Shown piece by piece: positions 27,485 through 36,333 of a stretch of DNA of 64,000 bases (its first letter is position 1; each line of letters begins with the position of its first letter). The notes under the pieces were generated by a model, which was not told the origin of the DNA, made no database searches, and saw nothing but the letters and a program-made list of their open reading frames with translations. This DNA is from Pseudomonas sp. (GTDB lineage Bacteria > Pseudomonadota > Gammaproteobacteria > Pseudomonadales > Pseudomonadaceae): NCBI RefSeq assembly GCF_002796985.1, contig NZ_PEKX01000003.1, positions 1-64,000 on the forward strand, in the 5' to 3' direction. A program made the position numbers and the translations under genes.

Positions 27485-27922
27485 ATGACCCTGTTCAAGA
27501 AAGTCGTCTGCAAAGTGGCCCTGGCCTCTGCAATCGCCCTGCTCGGCCTGGCCGCAGGCTGCTCGAAGCCCGATGAACCCAAGGCGAGTGCGAGCCAGCA
27601 GGCTGACGCGGGCCCGCGCCAGGCCACCCAGCTCGGCGACCTCTCCGAGTTCCGCAGTATCGCTGGCGAGGTGACCGCGCTGGTCGACAAGAACCAGTTG
27701 GAGCAAGGCAAGGCACGCATCAAAGACCTCGAACTTGCCTGGGACAACGCAGAAGCCGGCATCAAGCCTCGCGCCGTCAGCGACTGGCACTTGCTCGACA
27801 AGGCGATCGACCGCGCGCTGGACGCGCTGCGCGACAGTAGCCCGCAGCAAGCCACCTGCAAGGCGGCGATGGACGACCTGATGAAGGCGTTTGACAGGCT
27901 GCAGGGGACGCGCCAATCGTAA
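27485..27922 (+). CDS. predicted lipoprotein, function unknown
   Basis: A 145-residue secreted protein with a lipobox LAAGC at about residues 22-26, so it is probably a lipid-anchored envelope protein. The mature part begins with a Ser/Ala/Gln-rich linker and continues as likely alpha-helical sequence with repeated charged heptads (VTALVDKNQLEQGKARIKDL, trimmed). The start at 27485 follows AAGGAATCCCC. It lies between the DUF347 membrane protein and a two-component pair; it may be the sensor's envelope partner, which is inference only. Confidence 0.75.
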   Translation: MTLFKKVVCKVALASAIALLGLAAGCSKPDEPKASASQQADAGPRQATQLGDLSEFRSIAGEVTALVDKNQLEQGKARIKDLELAWDNAEAGIKPRAVSDWHLLDKAIDRALDALRDSSPQQATCKAAMDDLMKAFDRLQGTRQS

Positions 27923-27999
27923 GACTCAGGGCTATCGTCTGACGATCACTCGTCCTGCGCGACCTCCGCGCAGGGCATCCATGCCCCAGAGGCTGAAGC

Positions 28000-28665
28000 A
28001 TGCGAATACTGCTGGTCGAGGACGACACCATGATTGGCGAGGCCATCGAAGGCGCCCTGAAGGATGCCGGCTACGCCGTCGACTGGGTGAACAATGACCT
28101 GACCGCGCTTGCCGCCCTGGCCGCGCAAGCCTACGACCAGGTGCTCCTCGACCTTGGCCTGCCCGGCCGCGACGGGCTCGGCGTTCTCGAAAGCATTCGC
28201 GCGCAGGACAACCCCGTGCCCCTGCTGATCATCACTGCGCGAAACAGCCTCGACGACCGCCTGCGCGGGCTGGACGGCGGGGCCGACGACTATCTCCTCA
28301 AGCCGTTCGAGATGGCCGAACTGCTGGCACGCATGCGTGCGGTGATGCGCCGCAAGGGCGGAACCGCCGCGCCCCTTCTCGGTAACGGCGTGGTCTCGCT
28401 GGACCCGGTGTCAAAGCAGGCGAGCAGTGACGAGGCGCAGGACGTCCAGCTATCCAACCGCGAATTCGGCCTGCTCCAGGCGTTGCTCATCCGCCCTGGG
28501 GCGATCCTTTCGCGCAGTGACCTGGAAGACCGCCTCTACGGCTGGGGGCATGAAGTCGAGAGCAATGCGGTCGAGTTCCTGATCCACTCGCTGCGCAAGA
28601 AACTGGGAAGTCACATCATCAAGAACGTCAGGGGTATGGGATGGATGGTTTCCAGAGGCGAATGA
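28000..28665 (+). CDS. OmpR/PhoB-family response regulator
   Basis: A 221-residue response regulator: receiver domain (1-115) with acidic pocket Glu7/Asp8, phosphoacceptor Asp51 (LLDLGLPG) and Lys in LLKPFEM, then a winged-helix DNA-binding domain (about 125-218) with YGWGHEVESNAVEFLIHSLRKKL-type recognition helix. It most resembles QseB/PmrA/TctD regulators. Its stop codon overlaps the ATG of the kinase gene. It probably controls the DUF347/lipoprotein genes or distant targets. Confidence 0.92.
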   Translation: MRILLVEDDTMIGEAIEGALKDAGYAVDWVNNDLTALAALAAQAYDQVLLDLGLPGRDGLGVLESIRAQDNPVPLLIITARNSLDDRLRGLDGGADDYLLKPFEMAELLARMRAVMRRKGGTAAPLLGNGVVSLDPVSKQASSDEAQDVQLSNREFGLLQALLIRPGAILSRSDLEDRLYGWGHEVESNAVEFLIHSLRKKLGSHIIKNVRGMGWMVSRGE

Positions 28666-30005
28666 AGGACTCGGTACAGTTCCGCCTCTCCCTGGCGCTG
28701 TCCGTGACCATCCTGATTGTCGCCCTGCTCGCGGGCGTCTTCGCCTTCGTGTCGGCCTACGACGAAGCGCTGGAGATGCAGGACAACACGCTGAAACAGG
28801 TCGCGGCGCTGTTCGAGCGCCAGCAGATGAGCCTGCACTACCCCACCCACACGCCGGCCATCGCCGGTGACAACGAAGAAACCCGCGTGGTGGTGCAGTA
28901 CCTGGCGGACGGCGCCATTGCCCCCGGAACGAATGACAACAGCTTGCCCTTGCCACTTCCCGGCACCCTCCAGGACGGTTTTTCGACCGTCAGCGTCGCC
29001 GGCGAGGAGTTTCGCGTACTGGTCCGCACCACCGCGTCCGGCCAGCGAATCGCCATTGCCCAGGAAACCGAGAGCCGCGACCGCGATGCCCGTGAGAGCG
29101 CGTGGCGCGGACTGATTCCCTTCGTGATCCTGATCCCCGCCCTGCTCCTCGTCGTGGCCGACCTGGTTCGCAAGCTGTTCCGCCCCATTGCGGCGCTGTC
29201 GGCTGAGATCGATCGGCGTGACGACCTGGACATGGCGCCGATCGACGCGCGCCACCTGCCTACCGAAGTGCGCTCGTTCGCTCTGGCGATCAATCGACTG
29301 CTCGGGCGTGTGGCGAAGTCAATGGAGTCCCAGCGCCGATTCGTCGCCGATGCAGCGCACGAACTGCGCTCCCCTCTCACTGCGCTGTCGCTCCAGGCGG
29401 AACGCCTGGCAGCGACGAACATGTCCGAACTGGCGCGGGAACGGCTGGGCAAGCTGAGGCAAGGCATCGACCGTGGCCGCAACCTGATTGACCAGTTGTT
29501 GGCGCTGGCCAGCGCCGAGTCTTCGACCTCCACGGCTCAGGCGCCGATTTCCGTGCACAAGGTCTATCGTGCCGTGCTGGAGGACCTGCTGCCGGTCGCC
29601 GGGCGAAAACAGATCGATCTGGGCGTGGAAGGCGACGACTGCGAGATAGCGGTGAGCGAGTTCGACCTGCAGACGCTGGTCAAGAACCTGGTCGACAACG
29701 CCGTGCGCTACACCCCTCCCGGCGGAAAGATCGACCTGCTGGTGTTCCAGGAGCGCGCGGCCGTCGTACTGCAGGTCAGGGATACCGGGCCGGGCATCCC
29801 CGAGACGGAACGCGAGCGGGTGTTCGATGCCTTCTACCGGGTACCGGGGAGCGAAGAGATCGGCTCCGGCCTGGGCCTGTCGATCGTCAGGGCCATCGCC
29901 AACCGCGTGGGCGCGACCCTCGAACTGGATGACGCGGACAGCGCTTCGAAAACCGGGCTGTGCGTTTCGCTGCGGATTTCCAAAGCGCCAACGCCTGCCG
30001 CCTGA
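28662..30005 (+). CDS. sensor histidine kinase
   Basis: A 447-residue membrane kinase: membrane helix 11-30, periplasmic sensor about 31-150 without a recognised fold, second membrane helix 151-167, HAMP-like linker, H-box with His233 (FVADAAHELRSPLTAL), N-box (NLVDNAVRYTPP), G1 (DTGPGIP) and G2 (GSGLGLSIV). The ATG at 28662 overlaps the regulator's stop (ATGA) and is favoured over an in-frame ATG at 28641. QseC/PmrB-type layout. The signal sensed is unknown. Confidence 0.92.
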   Translation: MKDSVQFRLSLALSVTILIVALLAGVFAFVSAYDEALEMQDNTLKQVAALFERQQMSLHYPTHTPAIAGDNEETRVVVQYLADGAIAPGTNDNSLPLPLPGTLQDGFSTVSVAGEEFRVLVRTTASGQRIAIAQETESRDRDARESAWRGLIPFVILIPALLLVVADLVRKLFRPIAALSAEIDRRDDLDMAPIDARHLPTEVRSFALAINRLLGRVAKSMESQRRFVADAAHELRSPLTALSLQAERLAATNMSELARERLGKLRQGIDRGRNLIDQLLALASAESSTSTAQAPISVHKVYRAVLEDLLPVAGRKQIDLGVEGDDCEIAVSEFDLQTLVKNLVDNAVRYTPPGGKIDLLVFQERAAVVLQVRDTGPGIPETERERVFDAFYRVPGSEEIGSGLGLSIVRAIANRVGATLELDDADSASKTGLCVSLRISKAPTPAA

Positions 30006-30070
30006 AACGGCGCGCAGTTGCAGACGCTGGGCTGACGGCGGCGCCCCGGGGCTCTCGCCGTAACGAGCTG

Positions 30071-30115
30071 GTAACGCGTTACTATTTTTCCAGTGTAATT
30101 TCGGTAACGCGTTAC
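30071..30115. promoter_or_regulatory. twin 12-bp palindromes GTAACGCGTTAC
   Basis: Two identical perfect palindromes, GTAACGCGTTAC, lie at 30071-30082 and 30104-30115, centres 33 bp apart (about three helical turns). Both are preceded by G, so 13 bases are identical. A half site GTAACG also occurs at 30060-30065. They lie between the convergent kinase and DapA-like genes, where no promoter is expected. They look like operator sites of a LacI/TetR-class dimer but could have another role. Confidence 0.7.
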
Positions 30116-30195
30116 AAGCCCTGCCCCGTGCAGCATTTCGCACCCGTCATCCACGCCGGACACCCATGTCCAGCTCTCGATGAGCACCCGAACGC

Positions 30196-31062
30196 CTAGC
30201 CATCCAACTTACCCAGAACAACCTTCAGGCGCTCGAGGGTTGCCGGTGTGCAAGCCTGCATCGGCTCGCGCACTTCGTTGGCGATCAACCCCTGCAAAGC
30301 CAGCGCACCTTTGACGGCGGAGGGATTCGGTTCCGCGAAGGCTGCCTGCATCCACGGCAGCAGTCGGTAGAAAGTCCGTCGCGCGGAGATCACGTCGCCC
30401 TCCTCCATCTGCCGGTACATCCGCACATAAAGATCGGCGCGCACATGGGATGAAGCCGAGATCGTGCCGGCGCCACCCAGGCACAGGTTGGTGAATATCT
30501 GCAGGTCTTCCCCGGTGAGCACGTCCACTTCGCGGTCGGCGATCAGCGCCAGGGTGGTTTCCACATCGCCCGCGCAATCCTTGATCGCCGCGATGTTCGG
30601 GTGGCGCACGATGCGGCGCAGCGTCTCGCGCTCGATGCGCACGCCGGTGCGGTAAGGGATGTCGTAGAGCACCACGGGCACGCTGGCGGCATCGGCGACG
30701 GTGCGGAAGAAGGCTTCCAGCCCGGCCTGCGAGGGGCGGATGTAGTACGGCGCAGGGACCAGGACGCCCGCCACAGGGCGGCGCTGGATGTCCTGCAGCA
30801 TGGCCAGCAGCTCGCGCTGGTTGTTGCCGGCCAAGCCCATGATCACCTGCTCCGCCGGCACCCATTGCAGGACCGCATCAAGCACTTCGAGCTGTTCTGC
30901 ATGGCTCAGCGCCGCGGCTTCGCCGGTGGTGCCGCAGACCACGAAACCGTCGACACCCTCTTCCAGCAGCTTGCCCACCAGCCCTTGTAGCGCCGGGAAA
31001 TCGACCGCGCCATCACGAAAGGGCGTGATCAGCGCCACCCAGATCCCACGAAAATTCGACAT
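30196..31062 (-). CDS. DapA/NAL-superfamily aldolase (dihydrodipicolinate synthase-like)
   Basis: A 288-residue class I aldolase of the DHDPS/NAL superfamily. The catalytic set is complete and even keeps E. coli numbering: Thr45-Thr46 in CGTTGE, Tyr133 (LYDIPYRTG), Arg138 and the Schiff-base Lys161 (AIKDCAG). Such pyruvate-dependent lyases include true DapA, but isolated copies like this, unlinked to lysine genes, often act on catabolic 2-keto sugars or hydroxyproline products. It stands alone between a two-component system (convergent) and an acetyltransferase. The true lysine-pathway DapA is likely elsewhere. Confidence 0.87.
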   Translation of the reverse strand: MSNFRGIWVALITPFRDGAVDFPALQGLVGKLLEEGVDGFVVCGTTGEAAALSHAEQLEVLDAVLQWVPAEQVIMGLAGNNQRELLAMLQDIQRRPVAGVLVPAPYYIRPSQAGLEAFFRTVADAASVPVVLYDIPYRTGVRIERETLRRIVRHPNIAAIKDCAGDVETTLALIADREVDVLTGEDLQIFTNLCLGGAGTISASSHVRADLYVRMYRQMEEGDVISARRTFYRLLPWMQAAFAEPNPSAVKGALALQGLIANEVREPMQACTPATLERLKVVLGKLDG

Positions 31063-31404
31063 GCAAAAAACTCCTGTTGGCTGACCGTCGGGTCGCCGTC
31101 AGGGAGGGATGCGGGAATTTAGCGGGAGGGAGGTTCGACCTTGCGCTTGTGTCCTGTCAGCCCATCTGACGGGACAGCGCCCCGGTCAAATGAGCGACTG
31201 TTTCTTCGATTTCTTCGCAACGACGACGCACGCGCAAGCCTGGGCAAGGAAGCCCGAAGCGGAGAGCGAGTGGTCGTGGATGGAGAACATGAATGTCTCT
31301 ATGTGCAAAAAGTTGCGCGAAATGTCTGACGGATACTGCTGAAGGAGCGAGGGGGCTGTCAGCTCCCCCGCTTCTTCCGGCGTGCCCGCGGGCAGCGCCC
31401 ACTT
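31063..31404. other. intergenic region; hairpin near the EpsC gene end
   Basis: About 342 bases with no convincing gene. Short frames on the plus strand (for example 31109-31342) lack family signals. A GC-rich hairpin at about 31351-31369 (GGGGGCT / AGCTCCCCC with a bulge) lies 35 bases beyond the acetyltransferase stop on the minus strand and could end that transcript. Confidence 0.45.
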
Positions 31405-32358
31405 TCAGTCCTTGCCGCAGCGGCTCTCGTCATGCTGCAGGCTGGCCTGACTCACCTGGCTGCCCGGCGGCACGCTGCGCGTCAGCCAGACATTGCCGCC
31501 AATGGTCGAACCCTTGCCGATGGTCACGCGGCCAAGAATGGTGGCGCCGGCGTAGATCACCACTTCGTCTTCGACGATCGGGTGGCGCGCCTCGCCCTTG
31601 TGCAACTGGCCGGTTTCGTCCGAGGTGAAACGCTTCGCCCCCAGGGTCACGGCCTGGTAGATGCGTACCTGTTTGCCGATGATCGCCGTTTCTCCGATCA
31701 CCACGCCGGTACCGTGGTCGATGAAGAAGCTGCTGCCAATCTGCGCACCGGGGTGAATGTCGATGCCGGTGGCCGAATGCGCCAGCTCCGAGATGATCCG
31801 CGCCAGCAGCGGCAGGCCGGCGTTGTACAGGTGGTGAGCCAGGCGGTGGTGGATGATCGCCACCACCCCCGGATAGCACAGCAGCACCTCGTCCACACTG
31901 CGCGCGGCCGGGTCGCCCTGGTAGGCGGCGAGCACGTCGGCATCCAGCAGCTTGCGCATGTCCGGCAGGGCTCGGGCGAAGTCGCGGACCAGCACAACGG
32001 CGCGTGCGTCTACCCGGCTGTCAACCACATCGCCGCGCTGCCGCGCGCTGTAACGCAACTCCAGGCGGGCCTGCACCAGCAGCGCGTTCAGCGCAGCATC
32101 CAGGGTGTGGCCGACGAAAAAGTCCTCGCTCTCTTCGCGCAAGTCATTCGGGCCCAGGCGCATGGGGAACAGCGCGCTCGCCAGGCGTTCCACCACTTCC
32201 TCGATGGACTGGCGCGACGGCAGCTCGCGGCCGCCCTGCTCCGGGTGTCGACCGGTGCGGCTGCGCCATTCATTGCGGGCGCCACGCAGGTCCTCGACGA
32301 TCTGCGCCAGTTGCCAGTTCACCGGGCCATTTTCGTTCAGTCGGTTGGCGTCGTTCAT
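31405..32358 (-). CDS. epsC: serine O-acetyltransferase, EpsC type
   Basis: A 317-residue protein with a long helical N-terminal region (about 1-180) and a left-handed beta-helix acetyltransferase domain built of hexapeptide repeats (GIDIHPGAQIG, FIDHGTGVVIGETAIIG, IYAGATILGRVTIGKGS). CysE-type catalytic His is in the DHGTGVVIG segment. It acetylates L-serine with acetyl-CoA, the first step to cysteine. Members with the long N-terminus are named EpsC. The start at 32358 is chosen for the AAGGAA ribosome site; a TTG at 32394 is less likely. It stands alone and is divergent from the GNAT gene. Confidence 0.85.
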   Translation of the reverse strand: MNDANRLNENGPVNWQLAQIVEDLRGARNEWRSRTGRHPEQGGRELPSRQSIEEVVERLASALFPMRLGPNDLREESEDFFVGHTLDAALNALLVQARLELRYSARQRGDVVDSRVDARAVVLVRDFARALPDMRKLLDADVLAAYQGDPAARSVDEVLLCYPGVVAIIHHRLAHHLYNAGLPLLARIISELAHSATGIDIHPGAQIGSSFFIDHGTGVVIGETAIIGKQVRIYQAVTLGAKRFTSDETGQLHKGEARHPIVEDEVVIYAGATILGRVTIGKGSTIGGNVWLTRSVPPGSQVSQASLQHDESRCGKD

Positions 32359-32710
32359 CGCTCGCTCTATTCCTTGGTCTTCAGGGGCATTCAATCACGT
32401 CCGCCTATCCTGATCGGTCGCGTGGCGCAGGACAAATCGCCGGAAGGCATAACCTAATGCCTTTTTCGTAGTACGAAGTGTTTCTGCAGCAACGACGAAT
32501 CAGCACGGGTGTTCCCGCTATTGCCCGGCAAGGAGCGGACGGCTTACTCATCGGCACACGCGGGAAGGATCGGGGCGTTTGGACGGCCCGCGTACGATAG
32601 CTGATCCCCACGTAGACGCCGACTCCGTTCGCGACGGGCTCGGCCTGCGCCTACGAAAATCCCCCTGTATCCGGTAGGCTCCGGGTTCGTTCCACCCAGA
32701 GCCCAACAGC
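32359..32710. other. divergent intergenic region
   Basis: About 352 bases between the divergent acetyltransferase genes. It must carry both promoters. I can point to no clear operator, RNA or repeat; one CCTTTTTCGTAGTACGAA tract around 32460 is the only local AT-richer segment. Confidence 0.4.
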
Positions 32711-33307
32711 ATGCCCGCCCTCACCTGCCCTCACCTGATCGGTCACCACGTCGAACTCCTGCCGCTGCGCGCGGAACACGCCAAGGCCCTGCTCGAAGCC
32801 GCCACCGACGGCGAACTGTGGAACCTGAAAGTGACGATGGTGCCCGGCCCGGACACGGTCGAGGGCTATATCGCCAAGGCCGCAAAGGGGTTCGAAGAAG
32901 GCAGCGTCCTGCCCTTCGCCATTCTTGACCGGCGCAGTGGCAGGATCGTCGGCAGCACCCGTTTCTGGAAGGTCGACCGCGCCAACCGCAAGCTGGAGAT
33001 CGGCCACACCTGGCTCGCCCTGTCGGCGCAGCGCACGTCGATCAACAGTGAGGCCAAGCTCCTGCTGCTCACTTACGCCTTCGAGGAGCTCGACTGCGTG
33101 CGCGTGCAATTCACCACCGACGAGCTGAACGAAAAGTCCCGCGCCGCCATCCTGCGCCTGGGCGCGGTGCAGGAAGGCATCGTCCGCCATGAACGCATCA
33201 TGCCGGACGGCCGCAAGCGCAACTCGGTGCGCTTCAGCATCATCGACAGCGAGTGGCCCGAGGTGAAGGCGCGGCTGCTGGAAAGGCTAGGCCGCGCCCC
33301 GACCTGA
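32711..33307 (+). CDS. GNAT-family N-acetyltransferase (RimJ/RimL-like)
   Basis: A 198-residue acetyltransferase of the RimJ/RimL branch. The strand-turn region VGSTRFWKVDRANRKLEIGHTWL and the CoA-binding part around RTSINSEAKLLLLTYAFEEL and KSRAAILRLGAVQEG are typical of this group, which acetylates protein N-termini or small amines. It is convergent with the aldehyde dehydrogenase gene with only 7 bases between the stops. The substrate cannot be inferred from context. Confidence 0.85.
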   Translation: MPALTCPHLIGHHVELLPLRAEHAKALLEAATDGELWNLKVTMVPGPDTVEGYIAKAAKGFEEGSVLPFAILDRRSGRIVGSTRFWKVDRANRKLEIGHTWLALSAQRTSINSEAKLLLLTYAFEELDCVRVQFTTDELNEKSRAAILRLGAVQEGIVRHERIMPDGRKRNSVRFSIIDSEWPEVKARLLERLGRAPT

Positions 33308-33314
33308 CAGCCAC

Positions 33315-34817
33315 TCAGCCCTGGTAGAACACCTCGTCGCTGTACGGGTACCACCAGGAATGAATCTGCGGCTGGTGATCGATGATCACCATCTTCGAGC
33401 GGCGGAACGCGTCCAGTCCCTGGCGGCCCAATTCGCGGCCCATGCCGGACATCTTCCAGCCGCCGAAAGGCAGCGCATCGTTGTCGATCAGCGGGTTGTT
33501 CACCCAGACCATGCCGGCTTCCAGGCGGTCCGCCGCTTCCATGGCTTCGGCCAGGTCAGTGGAGAACAGCGAGGCGCCCAGGCCGAAAGGCGAGTCGTTG
33601 GCCAGGCGCACCGCCTCGTCGAAGTCCTGCACCTTGCAGATCGCCGCCACCGGGCCGAAGCATTCTTCATGGAAGATCGCCATGGCCGGGGTAACGTCGG
33701 TGAGGATGGTCGGCTCGTAGTACCAGCCCACCGGGAACTGCGGCGGAATACGCCCACCGCAGACCAGCGTGGCGCCCTTGGCGACGGCATCGTCGACCAG
33801 GCGGATGACCTTGGCGCGGGCCGCTTCGCTGACCATCGGGCCGATCTCGGAACGCTCCAGCCCGTGGCCGATGCGCAACGCGCGGGTACGTTCGGCGAAG
33901 CGCGCAACGAATTCGTCGTGGACCTCGTCGACCACGTAGAAGCGCTCGGCGGAAGTGCAGATCTGCCCACTCAGGTGGAAGGCCGCGGTCACCGCACCGG
34001 CCGCCGCGATTTCCAGCGGCGCATGGCGGGAGATGATCATCGGGTCGCTGCCGCCGGCCTCGATCACCGCCGGCTTCATCCGTTCGGCGCAAGCTACCGC
34101 CACCGCCTTGCCGGCCGCCACGCTGCCGGTGAAGGCCACGGCGTGGGTGCGCTCGGACTGCACCAGGCGCTGTGCGGTGCTGGCATCGCCCGGCACGCAA
34201 CTGACCATGCCCGCCGGCAGCACCTTGAAGTGCTCCATGAATTTCAGCGTGCACAGCGTGGTGCTTTCCGCCGGCTTGACGATGCAGGCGTTGCCCGCGG
34301 CCAGCGAGGCAGCCAGGGTCCAGCACATCAGCAGGATGGGGAAGTTGAACGGCATGATGTGCACGCTGACGCCATAAGGCTCGTAACGCACATGCTGGAA
34401 CGAGCCGAGCTGCGTGGTGCCGGCTACCTTGCCGGCCTCGTCGCGGGCCATCTCGGCGTAGTAGCGGAAGATCGGCGCGCAGTTGGCCAACTCGCCCATG
34501 GACTCGGGGAATGGCTTGCCCATTTCCAGGGTCATCAGCCGCGCCACTTCGCGCTGGGTGGCCTGGTCGGTCTCGATGGTGTTGGCCAGTTGGTGGAGGA
34601 TCGCCGCACGGGACTTGGCGTCCACGCGCTTCCATTCGCGCTGGGCGGCGTTGGCCGCGTCGATGGCGGCGTCCACGTCCTCGGCGTCGCACAGGGCGAT
34701 GCGCCCGACCTGGGTGAGATCAGCGGGGTTGATGATGTCGCGCAGGCGATGCGTCGCCACGCCCTGGTAATTCGGGCCGATGAAGCGCAGGGGCAGATCA
34801 ACGTGAAAGTCGGTCAT
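33315..34817 (-). CDS. aldehyde dehydrogenase family protein
   Basis: A 500-residue NAD(P)-dependent aldehyde dehydrogenase with catalytic Cys287 (LSGQICTSAERF), general-base Glu253 (VIEAGGSDP) and the FTGSVAAG cofactor loop. It oxidises an aldehyde to an acid. It is the last gene of a minus-strand run; its ATG overlaps the stop of the kinase gene by 4 bases, so the two are translated together. With a polyamine-type importer upstream an aminoaldehyde or sugar-derived aldehyde is likely. The long frame upstream of 34817 is inside the kinase gene. Confidence 0.88.
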   Translation of the reverse strand: MTDFHVDLPLRFIGPNYQGVATHRLRDIINPADLTQVGRIALCDAEDVDAAIDAANAAQREWKRVDAKSRAAILHQLANTIETDQATQREVARLMTLEMGKPFPESMGELANCAPIFRYYAEMARDEAGKVAGTTQLGSFQHVRYEPYGVSVHIMPFNFPILLMCWTLAASLAAGNACIVKPAESTTLCTLKFMEHFKVLPAGMVSCVPGDASTAQRLVQSERTHAVAFTGSVAAGKAVAVACAERMKPAVIEAGGSDPMIISRHAPLEIAAAGAVTAAFHLSGQICTSAERFYVVDEVHDEFVARFAERTRALRIGHGLERSEIGPMVSEAARAKVIRLVDDAVAKGATLVCGGRIPPQFPVGWYYEPTILTDVTPAMAIFHEECFGPVAAICKVQDFDEAVRLANDSPFGLGASLFSTDLAEAMEAADRLEAGMVWVNNPLIDNDALPFGGWKMSGMGRELGRQGLDAFRRSKMVIIDHQPQIHSWWYPYSDEVFYQG

Positions 34818-35866
34818 GGAATGCTCCGCAGGGACTCGGGTGAGGCCAGGCGCTGGGCGAGCACGTCGCTCTCCAGCGGCTGGCGCCAGTTCGGCAGGTG
34901 AGTGTCGAGCAGTGCCGCCAGCGGGCGCAGCTGCTCGCTGGCGAGCGCGCGCTGGAACAAGCGCAGCACGCGCGGCAGATGCTTGAGGTAGCCGTGCTTG
35001 CCGTCGCGTTTGGCCAGGCGCACGAAGATGCCCAGCACCTTGGCGTGACGCTGCGCGGCGAGCACCTGGAAGTCGGCCATGAAGCGGCGGCCGTCCACTT
35101 CCGGACGCTGGCTGAGGTAGTGGGTGAGCAGGGTTACACGCAGTGTTTCGGGAATGTCGCGGCGCGCGTCTTCGAGCAGCGACATGAGGTCGTAGGCCGG
35201 TGCGCCGAACAGCGCATCCTGGAAGTCCAGCAACCCGCACGCCGCCACGCCCGCCCTGCCCTCCAGCAGCATCAGGTTGTCGACATGGTAGTCACGCAGC
35301 ACCAGTACCTCCCGGCGCAGCGAGACGTCGCGGCAGCGCTCGGCGAACTCCGCCAGGTAACGCTCGCGCAGTTGCGCGGCGGCCTGCTCGCCCACCAGCA
35401 AGGGCGCGTACCAGTCGATGAACAGCGCCGCTTCATCGCCCAGTTTCTGCGCGTCGTAGGCCGGCATGCCCTCGGCGGCCTGGGGCCCCGCACGGTGCAA
35501 GTGCACCAGGGCGTCCACGGCGAGGCGGTACAGCGCCGCCTCGTCATGGCCGTCGGCGAGCAGCCGGGTATAGGTGGCCTGGCCGAAATCCTCCACCAGC
35601 GCCAGGCCCAGGTCGCGATCGGCGGCTACCACATTGGGTGCCGACAGCCCGCAGTCACGCAGCAACTGCGCCACCCGCAGGTACGGCGCCAGTGGCTCCG
35701 CACCGGGTGGCGAATCCATCAGCAACAGGCCTTTGCCGTCGAGGCGGAAGTAGCGCCGCATCGAGGCGTCCGCCGGCAGCGCGGTGATGGCCGCGCCGGC
35801 CAGACTTCTGCCGGCGAGGAAGGTCTCGCGGGCGGCGGCTCGGGTGGTTTCGCAAGGCAGGTTCAT
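34814..35866 (-). CDS. AmgK-like small-molecule kinase (APH fold)
   Basis: A 350-residue aminoglycoside-phosphotransferase-fold kinase. The N-terminal SMRRYFRL matches AmgK-type sugar kinases; catalytic Asp192 and Asn197 are in LRDYHVDNLML and the metal Asp214 is in LDFQDA. AmgK phosphorylates N-acetylmuramate and N-acetylglucosamine at the anomeric position in cell-wall recycling, but its normal partner MurU is not here; this is probably a paralogue for another sugar or amino-alcohol substrate. It lies 4 bases after the first cupin gene and overlaps the ALDH start. Confidence 0.8.
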   Translation of the reverse strand: MNLPCETTRAAARETFLAGRSLAGAAITALPADASMRRYFRLDGKGLLLMDSPPGAEPLAPYLRVAQLLRDCGLSAPNVVAADRDLGLALVEDFGQATYTRLLADGHDEAALYRLAVDALVHLHRAGPQAAEGMPAYDAQKLGDEAALFIDWYAPLLVGEQAAAQLRERYLAEFAERCRDVSLRREVLVLRDYHVDNLMLLEGRAGVAACGLLDFQDALFGAPAYDLMSLLEDARRDIPETLRVTLLTHYLSQRPEVDGRRFMADFQVLAAQRHAKVLGIFVRLAKRDGKHGYLKHLPRVLRLFQRALASEQLRPLAALLDTHLPNWRQPLESDVLAQRLASPESLRSIP

Positions 35867-35870
35867 GGCA

Positions 35871-36215
35871 TCACCGGATCATGTAGACCTTCTTGATGGT
35901 CTCGTGCACGGTGCACACGCCCTTCCAGTCCTTGGGGAAGAAGGCAGCGGTGTCCGGCTCGATCTCGATCACCTCGCCGGACTCGTGCACGTAGGTGCAG
36001 CGGCCTTCGAGGAAGTGGCAGAACTCATCGCTGGTGACGTGGCAGAACCACTTGCCCGGTGTGCAGTGCCAGATGCCGCATTCGGACTGGCCTTCGGGCC
36101 CCTTGTGCAGGACCACTCCGCTGACGTGGGACTCGCCCTCGAGCATGGTCGGGATCACGCCCCAGTCCTTGAGTTCGGTGACTTGCAGCGGGCGGTAGAT
36201 AACGGGGGTCTTCAT
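35871..36215 (-). CDS. DUF861-type cupin protein (first of two)
   Basis: A 114-residue single-domain cupin of the Cupin_3/DUF861 type, with the core GIWHCTPGKWFCHVTSDEFCHFLEG (trimmed) and the second motif around FFPKDWKGVCTVHE. Such small cupins are often found with amine and amino-acid oxidase genes, in some cases as ureidoglycine aminohydrolase-like enzymes. It follows a REP-like element and lies 4 bases ahead of the kinase gene. It is similar in layout to the second cupin at 36334-36714 (GLWVCTPGRW..DELCHFVTG). Reaction unknown. Confidence 0.8.
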   Translation of the reverse strand: MKTPVIYRPLQVTELKDWGVIPTMLEGESHVSGVVLHKGPEGQSECGIWHCTPGKWFCHVTSDEFCHFLEGRCTYVHESGEVIEIEPDTAAFFPKDWKGVCTVHETIKKVYMIR

Positions 36216-36241
36216 CGTTCACTCCTGAAGAGTCGAATCAT

Positions 36242-36329
36242 GTAGGGCGCATAACCGCTTGCGGTTGTCCGCCGATGGAGTCGGGTGGAAATCAACGGCG
36301 GATAACGCCTGGGGCGTTATGCGCCCTAC
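36242..36329. repeat. REP-like palindrome, family A
   Basis: GTAGGGCGCATAAC (36242-36255) and GTTATGCGCCCTAC (36316-36329) are perfect 14-bp inverted repeats around an inner dyad, between the two cupin genes. The same unit recurs at 46912, 51325 and 57085. It interrupts the operon but probably does not end it. Confidence 0.85.
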
Positions 36330-36333
36330 GCGC

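Noticed and set aside
30071..30115. Twin palindromes considered as a terminator
   Set aside because: Each palindrome has no loop, pairing of the two leaves no T tract on either strand, and the identical double layout is more typical of protein binding sites.
30196..31062. Naming the lyase dapA
   Set aside because: Active-site residues fit, but the gene is not near lysine or bamE-type neighbours, and the superfamily covers many pyruvate lyases.
31109..31342. Small plus-strand frame of 77 codons
   Set aside because: No ribosome site of note, no homology signal and mixed composition; not supported as a gene.
34814..35866. Naming the kinase amgK
   Set aside because: The AmgK partner MurU and cell-wall recycling genes are absent; the gene is coupled to an aldehyde dehydrogenase and cupins.
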